Shown: piece after piece, positions 35,787-43,402 of the stretch
Layout: each line of letters opens with the position of its first letter
How positions within the stretch are numbered: position 1 is the first letter of the stretch
Assembly: GCA_965218555.1 (NCBI GenBank)
Contig: OZ244625.1
Coordinates: 3,348,001 to 3,412,000, forward strand
From: JAPPLB01 sp965218555
GTDB taxonomy: Bacteria > Acidobacteriota > Terriglobia > Bryobacterales > UBA6623
Reading direction: 5' to 3'
Length of the DNA stretch: 64,000 nt
Notes under the pieces: generated by a model
What the model saw: the letters and a program-made list of their open reading frames with translations, nothing else
What the model was told of the DNA's origin: nothing
The model's database searches: none
Translations under genes and position numbers: made by a program

Positions 35787-35897
35787 TCTTCCCGGCGATC
35801 CCGCCTCGCCGCCGCGCCACGCCTTGCAACCGTGTTCTTCCGAATCCAGATCGATTAGATGAAATGTCGGCGAAATCGATTCACGCCGTTACGACCG

Positions 35898-38800
35898 TCA
35901 CCCGGATTCCTCTACGTCCAACACCAACAGCAAATCCTTGGCTTCGACCTGATGGCCCGGCGCAACGAGCACTTCCGCGACACGGCCACCCGACGACGCG
36001 TAGATGGTGCTTTGCATTTTCATCGCCTCCAGGCTCAACAGCTTATCGTTACGCTTTACCTCGACTCCCTGTTGAACATAGAGACCTGTGATCAGCCCCG
36101 GCGTAGGCGCTCCGACGTGCCCCGGCGCACCGGATTGCGCCTTCGGATGTGTCCGCTGCTTTACTTGCAACGACTCGTCTCGAACCGTCACTTGGCGCGG
36201 CTGTCCGTTCAACTCGAAGAACACAGCCCGAGTTCCGTCCGGATTAGCGTCGCCGACCGTGAGGAACTTGATCACAAGCGTTTTGCCAGGCTCAATGTCG
36301 ATGGCGTACTCCTTGCCGGATTCCATCCCGTAGAAAAAGATCGGCGTTGGCAGCACGCTGACATCGCCCGCCTCGCGCCGGATCTTGCTGAACTTGTCGA
36401 ACACCTCCGGGTAAAGAAGCGAGCTCAGCACCTGGTTCTTCTGCTCCAGTTCCTGTTCGACGGCGCCAAAGTCGGCCGGCGGCAAGCTCGCTCCCGGGCG
36501 GTCCGCGATCGGGGTTCTGCCCCGCAGCAGAATCTTCTGCACTTTCTCCGGCCAGCCGCCGGGAGGCGTCCCGAGCGATCCGGCAAACAGGTCGACGACC
36601 GAGTCGGGGAACGCCACGTCGTGGTCCTCGGGCAGGCGCAACACTTCCTCCGGCGTCATCCCCTTCACGATCAGGAACAACGCCATGTCACCCACGACCT
36701 TGCTGGACGGCGTGACCTTCACGATGTCGCCGAAGAGCTGATTCACACGGGCGTACATCCGCTCCACTTCCGGCCAGCGGTTCCTCAGGCCCATTGCCGA
36801 CGCTTGCTGCTTCAAGTTTGTATATTGCCCGCCTGGGATCTCGTGCTGGTATAGGCTTGCGCTGCCTGCCGCCGGGCTATCGTCGAACGGTCTGTAGTAG
36901 GTCCTCACCGTCTCCCAGTAGCGTGAGCAATCATTCAGCGCGTCGATATCCAGCCCCGTATCGCGCGGCGTGTTCCGCAGCGACTCGACCAGGGAGTTCA
37001 GATTCGGCTGACTGGTCTGACCGCTGAGCGCCGCGACCGCCCCATCCACAATATCGACGTCGGCCTCGGCGGCCTTAAGCAGGGTCGCCGCGTTGAGTCC
37101 GCTCGAGTCATGCGTGTGGAAATGAATCGGTATCCCGATCTCCTGCTTCAGCGCGCGGACAAGCTCGAAGGCCGCATAGGGCTTGCACAACCCCGCCATG
37201 TCCTTGATCCCGAGAATGTGCGCACCCATCCGCTCGAGCCGCTTGGCAAGATCCACGTAATAGGCCAGGGCGTACTTCGGCCGCGCGGGGTCGAGAATGT
37301 CGCCTGTGTAGCAGATCGCCGGTTCGCAGATCGCTCCGGTTTCGCAAACCGCGTCCATCGCGACCTGCATGTTGTCGATGCAATTGAGCGAATCGAAAAT
37401 CCGAAAAACGTCAATCCCCTGCCGCGCCGCTTCCAACACGAACTCGTGTACGACATTGTCGGGATAGCTTGTGTAGCCGACCGCGTTCGATGCCCGCAAC
37501 AGCATCTGGAAACAGATATTCGGCACCCGTTCCCGAAGCTGACGCAACCGCTGCCAGGGGTCCTCATGCAAGAACCGCATGGCGGCGTCGAAAGTCGCCC
37601 CACCCCACATTTCTAGGCTGAACAGGTTGTGCAAGCGGTGCGCGACCGCATCGGATGTTTGCAACAAATCAAAAGTCCGAACGCGCGTCGCCAGCAGAGA
37701 CTGATGCGCGTCGCGGAACGTCGTGTCCGTCAGGAGAAGCGGTTTCTGATTTCGAATCCAGGCCGCGAATTTCTTGGGGCCCAATTGCTGCAACCGCTGC
37801 CTCGTCCCCGGCGGCAGCGGCGCGCCTTGCTCGAAATCGACGGTCGGCAACTCCTCGAAGTCTTTCGGAGCCGGTTTCCCCTTGACCGTTGCGTTGCCGT
37901 TCACGATCACGCCTGCGATATATCGCAGGAGTCGCGTTGCGCGGTCCTGCGGCTTCGTGTACGCGAACAGTTCCGGATGCTGATCGAGAAAGCTTGTGGT
38001 GACCTCGCCCGACTGGAACGCGGGATGATTGACGACGTTTTCCAGGAACGGGATATTCGTCTTCACCCCGCGAATCCGAAACTCCCGCAGGGCCCGGTCG
38101 GCGCGGTGGCAAGCACCGTCCAGCGTGTTGTGCCACGCCGTCATCTTCACGAGCAGCGAGTCGTAGTAAGGGTTGATCACCGATCCGGCGTAAGCCGTTG
38201 CCCCGTCGAGCCGAATCCCGAGTCCGGCGGGCGAGCGATAGGTCGTAATCCGCCCATAGTCGGGAGCGAACTGACTCTCCGGGTCCTCCGTCGTGATGCG
38301 GCACTGCAACGCGAACCCGCGGACAAGCACATCTTCCTGCTTGGGCAGCGAGAGCGGCGGCTCGTGCAGACGGCATCCTTGCGCGATGAGAATCTGCGAC
38401 TGCACGATGTCGATGCCGACAACCGTCTCCGTGACGGTGTGCTCGACCTGCACGCGCGGATTCACCTCGATGAAGAACCACTCGTCCTTGTCGACATCCA
38501 GCAGGAACTCCACCGTACCGGCGTTCACGTAACCGGCTTCTCGCGCCAGCTTGACGGCCGCTCTGCAAAGAGCGTCACGCAATGCCGGCGACAGGTTCGC
38601 TGCCGGCGCCACCTCGACGATCTTTTGATACCGCCGCTGCACCGAGCAATCCCGCTCATAAAGATGCAACACGTTGCCGTGCGTATCGGCGAGGATCTGC
38701 ACCTCGACGTGCCGCGCCCGCTCAATGTAACGTTCGAGGAAGACCGCGCCGTCACCCGCCGCCACCAGTGCTTCTTTCTGCGCCTCTTCGAGCTTGCCTC

Positions 38801-39332
38801 GAAACTCCGACTCCGAATGGACGACACGCATACCGCGTCCGCCGCCGCCGAACGCCGCTTTGATGATGATCGGGAAGCCGATCTTCTCTGCGGCTGCGCA
38901 GGCCTCGCCGACGTTGCTCACCGGATCGTCGAGCCCCGGCACCACCGGCACGCCGGCCTGCTCGGCCAGACGACGCGCTTGCACTTTGTTGCCCAATAAC
39001 GTCAGCAACTCGGGCGGCGGCCCGACAAAGGTAATGCCTGCATCGCGGCAGCCGTCCGCCAATCCCCGGTTCTCCGACAGAAAGCCATAGCCGGGATGAA
39101 TGGCGTCAATGCCGCGCTTTTTCGACAGCGCAATGATCCCCTCGACATCCATATACGCCGCGACCGGACCCTTGCCGCGTCCGATCAAATACGCCTCGTC
39201 CGCCTTGAAGCGATGCAAGCTCAGGCGATCTTCGTCGGAATAGATCGTGGCGGTGCGGAGGCCGAGTTCCGTGGCGGCCCGCATGATCCGGATGGCGATT
39301 TCACCACGATTGGCGGCCAGGATTTTCTTCAT
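35898..39332 (-). CDS. pyc: pyruvate carboxylase
   Basis: This enzyme makes oxaloacetate from pyruvate, bicarbonate and ATP. The 1144-residue single-chain protein contains an N-terminal biotin carboxylase domain (KILAANRGEIAIRIMRA, the AAFGGGGRGMRVV ATP loop, EVNPRVQVEHTVTE). A carboxyltransferase domain starts near residue 530 (LLTDTTFRDAHQSLLATRVRT). A C-terminal biotinyl domain has the acceptor lysine in EAMKMQS. Domain order and length match the alpha4-type enzyme. It is probably monocistronic. Confidence 0.97.
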   Translation of the reverse strand: MKKILAANRGEIAIRIMRAATELGLRTATIYSDEDRLSLHRFKADEAYLIGRGKGPVAAYMDVEGIIALSKKRGIDAIHPGYGFLSENRGLADGCRDAGITFVGPPPELLTLLGNKVQARRLAEQAGVPVVPGLDDPVSNVGEACAAAEKIGFPIIIKAAFGGGGRGMRVVHSESEFRGKLEEAQKEALVAAGDGAVFLERYIERARHVEVQILADTHGNVLHLYERDCSVQRRYQKIVEVAPAANLSPALRDALCRAAVKLAREAGYVNAGTVEFLLDVDKDEWFFIEVNPRVQVEHTVTETVVGIDIVQSQILIAQGCRLHEPPLSLPKQEDVLVRGFALQCRITTEDPESQFAPDYGRITTYRSPAGLGIRLDGATAYAGSVINPYYDSLLVKMTAWHNTLDGACHRADRALREFRIRGVKTNIPFLENVVNHPAFQSGEVTTSFLDQHPELFAYTKPQDRATRLLRYIAGVIVNGNATVKGKPAPKDFEELPTVDFEQGAPLPPGTRQRLQQLGPKKFAAWIRNQKPLLLTDTTFRDAHQSLLATRVRTFDLLQTSDAVAHRLHNLFSLEMWGGATFDAAMRFLHEDPWQRLRQLRERVPNICFQMLLRASNAVGYTSYPDNVVHEFVLEAARQGIDVFRIFDSLNCIDNMQVAMDAVCETGAICEPAICYTGDILDPARPKYALAYYVDLAKRLERMGAHILGIKDMAGLCKPYAAFELVRALKQEIGIPIHFHTHDSSGLNAATLLKAAEADVDIVDGAVAALSGQTSQPNLNSLVESLRNTPRDTGLDIDALNDCSRYWETVRTYYRPFDDSPAAGSASLYQHEIPGGQYTNLKQQASAMGLRNRWPEVERMYARVNQLFGDIVKVTPSSKVVGDMALFLIVKGMTPEEVLRLPEDHDVAFPDSVVDLFAGSLGTPPGGWPEKVQKILLRGRTPIADRPGASLPPADFGAVEQELEQKNQVLSSLLYPEVFDKFSKIRREAGDVSVLPTPIFFYGMESGKEYAIDIEPGKTLVIKFLTVGDANPDGTRAVFFELNGQPRQVTVRDESLQVKQRTHPKAQSGAPGHVGAPTPGLITGLYVQQGVEVKRNDKLLSLEAMKMQSTIYASSGGRVAEVLVAPGHQVEAKDLLLVLDVEESG

Positions 39333-39422
39333 GCGGATAGCAAAAGTGAAAGGCGGGACTTTTGATTCAGCTTATCCCGTCGGAGCCGCTACCAGACCGG
39401 GGCCGCCTGGTGCGCGTTGCGT

Positions 39423-41687
39423 TCACTCGGCCGCGGTCGCCGGCTTGGTCTCCAACCGCTTGATCCATGCGAAGAGCAGGCGAGCCCCTTGTTCATCCAC
39501 CAGGTTGGTGCTGGTAGGGGGCATCTGGTTCGTTCCCCTTGCGGCGACACGGGTGTAGAGCATCGATCGCTCGGGGTAACCGGGAGCAACCAGGCGGGCG
39601 TCCTCTACATCCATTGTTCCATGCAAGGGCAGTTCGCCGATCAGGTTTGCCTTCTCGAGCGGTGTCTTCAGGCCCAGGTCGAGGTCCGAGTTCCCGCCGC
39701 CGCTGCCCACATGGCACATCGCGCAGTTCACGGAGAGGTAGGTTTTTGCGCGGGCGTCGAGGTCGGCCGTGTCGTCGAAGGGGTCGGGAAAAGCGGCATA
39801 CTCGGCCGGAGGTTTGTCGAGCGGCTTCTTGAAAAGTCCGATGTGTTCGAGGGTTCGCAGTTGGTTGTCGGTAACCGCCCCGTAGTCGTGCGGCCGGTTC
39901 ATCTGATGTGTACGCAGCCCGAGGACGAACCCGGCTGCCCGCGAGTGGCAGAACATGCACTCCTGGCGGCTCGGGTAGCGCCATGTCTGTGTGCGTTTCC
40001 CGCCTAGTGCAGCGTCATCCTTGATTTCGTAGGCGCGGTCCAGGCCGCCGGCCTCGACGAGGTACGCGTCGGTCTGGTCCTCGTTCCAGGCATAGGTGTA
40101 GCCGACCCAGTGATCGTCTTGCTTGACGACGATACGTGTCTCGATGCGGCGGCCGGAGTTGGGGTTGCCCTCTTCCATATCGAGCGTGAACGACTTGACC
40201 GTCACCGCGCCGTCGTCGAACGCCCAGGCGCGATCTTCCTGGAAATCGATGCCCAAGTCTCCTGGGATCGCAAAGAAACGCTCCTTGCGGGCGCCGTCCG
40301 ACCAAAAGGGCGCGTTGATCGAATAAGGGATCACGCCGGGCGCGGGCTCATGGTCTTTCACCGAGGTGAACAGGCCTGTTTCGCTCAGCTTGCGAGGAAA
40401 CGGCGGCGGCTGCTTGGGCCGCGGGTTGTGGTCGAGCTGATAGATCTCCCCTCGGTCGTAGTCGAGCGCGTAGAACGAGCCGTCGCGGCCGAGTCCGAAG
40501 CTCGAGATCTTCACCGTCGTGTCCGCCAGCTCCTCGTGCCGCGTCTTCTTCTGAGCCTGGTGGTCATAGCGAATGCCCCACATCTTGCCGTATTGGTAGT
40601 CGCCGTAGATGTAGACGCCGCGCAGCTCGGGGAACTTGTCGCCCCCATAGACATAGCCGCCGGTGATCGAACGGCACTCGGTGTGGTGGTGTTCGGCGAC
40701 GGGCGGAACGATCGGCGTCGGTCCGCGCTGTTTGTTCGGATGGAAGGGATGCGTGCCCTCCATCACGCTCCAGCCGTGATTGCCGCCCCGGCGGACGAGC
40801 TCGATCTCCTCCCACAGGTCCTGTCCGACATCGCCCACCCACGGCTGCCCTGTCACCGGATCGAAGCTGAAGCGCCACGGGTTGCGAAAGCCATAGGCCC
40901 AGATTTCCGGCCGCGCGCCGGGGTGGTCGATGAATGGATTGTCCGGCGGGATCGAGTAGTTGCGCCCGGGGTCGGGGTTCTCGACGTCCAGGCGCATCAT
41001 CACCGAGAGCAGATCGTCGACACCCTGACCGGTGTTCTTGCGGTCGGAACTGCCGCTGCCGTCGCCGGTGGTGATGTAGAGATAGCCGTCCGGGCCGATG
41101 ACGGCCTCGCCGCCGTTGTGTCCCCCTGCGGGCCATTCGATGATGATCAGCTCGGAATCGGGGTCGAGACGCGGCGGGTTGCTTCCCGGAACGAGATGGA
41201 ACCGCGAGACCCGGCTGATGCTTTTCGAGCGGTCTTTGATCCGGGGGTCGTGCGCGCTGAAGACGAAGACCTCTCCGTTGTCGGCGTACTCGGGGTGAAA
41301 GGAAAAGGCCGAAACGTTGCGGCCCATGTCGAGGTAGAGGTCATTCTTGCCGTCGAGGTCCGCGGGGTCGAAGCTGTACACCTTGCCTTCGTATTCGGCG
41401 ACGATGAATCGCTCGGACGCCGGCTCCTGGGCGATGAATACCGGATGCTTGAAGATGAACTGCGGAAAGGCCCGCACCATCCGGTAGGGCGGCGGCGGAT
41501 CAGGGGAGCCCACGATGCGGGACGTGGTCCACTCGACCCGGCGCTCGAGCCCATGGGGCTTCTCGTCCCCGGATGGTTGCGCCGACCCGATCGAGCCGCC
41601 GGCGAGAGCCAGCGCGGCCATCATCGCCAACCGGGATGAAGGTCGAAGGCATGGCCGCCATCGGCGTGATGAACGAAGTGTCAGCAT
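39423..41687 (-). CDS. secreted PQQ-type sugar dehydrogenase fused to cytochrome c
   Basis: From ATG 41687 the protein is 754 residues with an N-terminal signal sequence. Residues about 70-430 form a GDH-type beta-propeller (SFHPEYADNGEVFVF, GHNGGEAVIGPDGYLYITTGDG, IWAYGFRNPWRFSFDP), the fold of soluble PQQ glucose/aldose dehydrogenases and HHIP-like proteins. The C-terminal third has two CxxCH sites, CMFCH and CAMCH. This suggests periplasmic oxidation of a sugar or alcohol with electrons passed to haem c. Substrate unknown. The in-frame extension upstream to 42104 lacks protein character and is rejected. Confidence 0.85.
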   Translation of the reverse strand: MLTLRSSRRWRPCLRPSSRLAMMAALALAGGSIGSAQPSGDEKPHGLERRVEWTTSRIVGSPDPPPPYRMVRAFPQFIFKHPVFIAQEPASERFIVAEYEGKVYSFDPADLDGKNDLYLDMGRNVSAFSFHPEYADNGEVFVFSAHDPRIKDRSKSISRVSRFHLVPGSNPPRLDPDSELIIIEWPAGGHNGGEAVIGPDGYLYITTGDGSGSSDRKNTGQGVDDLLSVMMRLDVENPDPGRNYSIPPDNPFIDHPGARPEIWAYGFRNPWRFSFDPVTGQPWVGDVGQDLWEEIELVRRGGNHGWSVMEGTHPFHPNKQRGPTPIVPPVAEHHHTECRSITGGYVYGGDKFPELRGVYIYGDYQYGKMWGIRYDHQAQKKTRHEELADTTVKISSFGLGRDGSFYALDYDRGEIYQLDHNPRPKQPPPFPRKLSETGLFTSVKDHEPAPGVIPYSINAPFWSDGARKERFFAIPGDLGIDFQEDRAWAFDDGAVTVKSFTLDMEEGNPNSGRRIETRIVVKQDDHWVGYTYAWNEDQTDAYLVEAGGLDRAYEIKDDAALGGKRTQTWRYPSRQECMFCHSRAAGFVLGLRTHQMNRPHDYGAVTDNQLRTLEHIGLFKKPLDKPPAEYAAFPDPFDDTADLDARAKTYLSVNCAMCHVGSGGGNSDLDLGLKTPLEKANLIGELPLHGTMDVEDARLVAPGYPERSMLYTRVAARGTNQMPPTSTNLVDEQGARLLFAWIKRLETKPATAAE

Positions 41688-41953
41688 GAGCCGGGAAAAA
41701 CAAGCGCCGCGAAGTAACTCAGCATAACCGTTACGCGGACCGCTCACCCTCGACCTCGACGGGAGGCGCACCGTAACGGGCGCTTGCGGTGAAATCGTTG
41801 TCACAGCGCTACCTCTCTTGGCGATGCTCACCGAAACTGTCGATACGCCGCACGTGAACGACGCTTCGGCGTTTCGAGCGCATATACCGCTCGTGCGCTG
41901 GGCATCGTGGGAGTGTCGATCCCTGTTGCGGGCATCCGGGCTATCCACGGGCG
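41688..41953. other. gap with inverted repeat upstream of the PQQ-type gene
   Basis: No gene is seen. An 8-bp inverted repeat, CCGTTACG near 41731 and CGTAACGG near 41777, brackets about 40 bases upstream of the dehydrogenase start. The similar GTTACGC words in the palindromic repeats may be coincidence. Confidence 0.35.
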
Positions 41954-43033
41954 CTATTCGTAGAACCAGTCGATCGGAATCCGGGCCACGTGGAGGCCGT
42001 CGCGCTGATGAAAGCTGATGATCGCGACACCGTCGAGGAAGAGCAGGCTGGGATAGCCGTAGTCGTCCTCGGAGCTGCCCCCGATGACACGTTGATTCGA
42101 CCACGTTCGTCCCTCATCCTTCGAGATCGCCGAGACGAACGGTGTACGCCAACGATTCACGCCATCCGAACAACGCAGCAGCAACAGATCTCCCGTAGAC
42201 GGGATGCGCTTCACGTTCAGCGCCGAGGAGTTGGGTGGCAGAGAGAGATTCTTGAGGTGCTCTCCGGGTGACCAGGACTCGCCTTGGTCGTCGGAATAAG
42301 ATCGTACGACGTAGCCGCTGTAGGTGCGGCAGAGCATCATCAAACGGCCGTCCTTGAGCTCGACCACGTGCGGTTCCTGGGCTTCGACGGGAAGTACGTT
42401 CACCCTGTTCCTGCTCTTGCGCCAACTGACGCCGTCATCGTCGGAATAGAACGTGTAGCTCACATAGCCGCGGTGGTCGCCGCCCTCCTCGCGCAATTCC
42501 ATCTCGAGCGGAGCGATGATGCGTCCGGTCGAAAGCTGGACCAGCTTGTCGTTGTGAACGAGGTTGTAGCCCGGGAAGGGAGTGTAGTCGTACTGGTCGG
42601 TCCAGGTCTTGCCGTCATCCTTCGAGCGCCGGTAGTAGTTATGGCCGTAGCGCGGCATGGCGTCCGGCCGGTAGATATAGGCCGCCAGGAGGTCGCCGTT
42701 CGCGAGGCGAAGAAAGCTCGGCGCCCCATAGGCGGCGCCGTCGTTCTCGGTGGGCTTGGCGAACAACACGAACTCAGGTCCCCAGGTCTTCCCCTGGTCC
42801 TCGGAATAGCGGGCCAGGATCGCGCCCTCGGGGTCATAGGAGACGTACGACAACAACAGCCGGCCGTCTTTGAGCAGCTCGATGTCGCCAGGCATGCCCC
42901 GGTAGCCGTAGCGGCGCTTGGGCTTCTTGACCACATGAACGGTCGCAAAGCCTTTTTCTGTTGTTGTCTGTGCGGCGGCAGTCGGCAGCAACGACACGGA
43001 GCAGGCGAGCAAGGCAAGTGTTCGGATCGACAT
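41954..43033 (-). CDS. secreted sialidase-like beta-propeller protein
   Basis: From ATG 43033 the protein is 359 residues with a signal peptide ending near AAAQT. It has five Asp-box repeats (SxDxGxxW): SEDQGKTW, SKDDGKTW, SDDDGVSW, SDDQGESW and SKDEGRTW. This is the sialidase/neuraminidase six-bladed propeller. Catalytic Arg and Tyr residues cannot be assigned with confidence, so hydrolysis of sialic acid is not established; many environmental members act on other glycans or have unknown roles. Confidence 0.8.
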   Translation of the reverse strand: MSIRTLALLACSVSLLPTAAAQTTTEKGFATVHVVKKPKRRYGYRGMPGDIELLKDGRLLLSYVSYDPEGAILARYSEDQGKTWGPEFVLFAKPTENDGAAYGAPSFLRLANGDLLAAYIYRPDAMPRYGHNYYRRSKDDGKTWTDQYDYTPFPGYNLVHNDKLVQLSTGRIIAPLEMELREEGGDHRGYVSYTFYSDDDGVSWRKSRNRVNVLPVEAQEPHVVELKDGRLMMLCRTYSGYVVRSYSDDQGESWSPGEHLKNLSLPPNSSALNVKRIPSTGDLLLLRCSDGVNRWRTPFVSAISKDEGRTWSNQRVIGGSSEDDYGYPSLLFLDGVAIISFHQRDGLHVARIPIDWFYE

Positions 43034-43402
43034 GTAGAGATTGTACGTTCTGGCAGCCCGTGGGAAAAGTCCCGTGGTACGAAGGAAAAAGCGCGGCGGG
43101 CTTCTGCGGTCGTTGCGAAGAAAAAACGCGGTCACGGTGGGCAGCAAGGTCAGCACCCTGGGAGCGCGTACGAAGTAAAAATCTTGCCGGCATCACCGCC
43201 GTCGGAACAAAAAAACGTCTGTCGCCCGAAGGGTTACGCGCCACTTCCGCTCGGCTGCGCGGAAAGCGCGGCGCCTCGTTGCTGGGACGGCCACGCGTTA
43301 CGCAATCGGCCCCGGGGCGCGTAACGCCGCCTACGTGACTTTCGCCACGGGCTGCTAAGACCTGCTCGGCAAAGATGCCCTCTTGATACAATCTCCCCCG
43401 AT
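43034..43402. other. divergent gap occupied mostly by the palindromic repeat
   Basis: The gap between the sialidase-like gene (leftward) and the propeller-PHP gene (rightward) is almost filled by repeat copy 2. Only about 20 bases on the left and 47 on the right are free for promoters, so the repeat may carry or disturb the promoters of both genes. Confidence 0.6.
43053..43355. repeat. palindromic MITE-like repeat, copy 2 (303 bp)
   Basis: The left end GCAGCCCGTGGGAAAAGTC (43053-43071) and right end (43337-43355) are inverted copies with two mismatches. It shares with copy 1 the GCGCGGCGGGCTTCTGCGG segment, the CGCCCGAAGGGTTACGCGCC segment and the terminal GCGTTACGC hairpin. The central part is 41 bases longer and unrelated. 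No protein is encoded. Confidence 0.75.

Noticed and set aside
37629..38999. 456-codon open frame antisense to pyruvate carboxylase
   Set aside because: It lies wholly inside a certain gene on the other strand, is Arg/His-rich as expected for a GC-rich antisense shadow, and shows no domain.
40110..41639. 509-codon open frame antisense to the PQQ-type dehydrogenase
   Set aside because: It is a shadow of a gene with clear propeller and haem motifs; composition is biased to Val, Arg and Asp with no motif.
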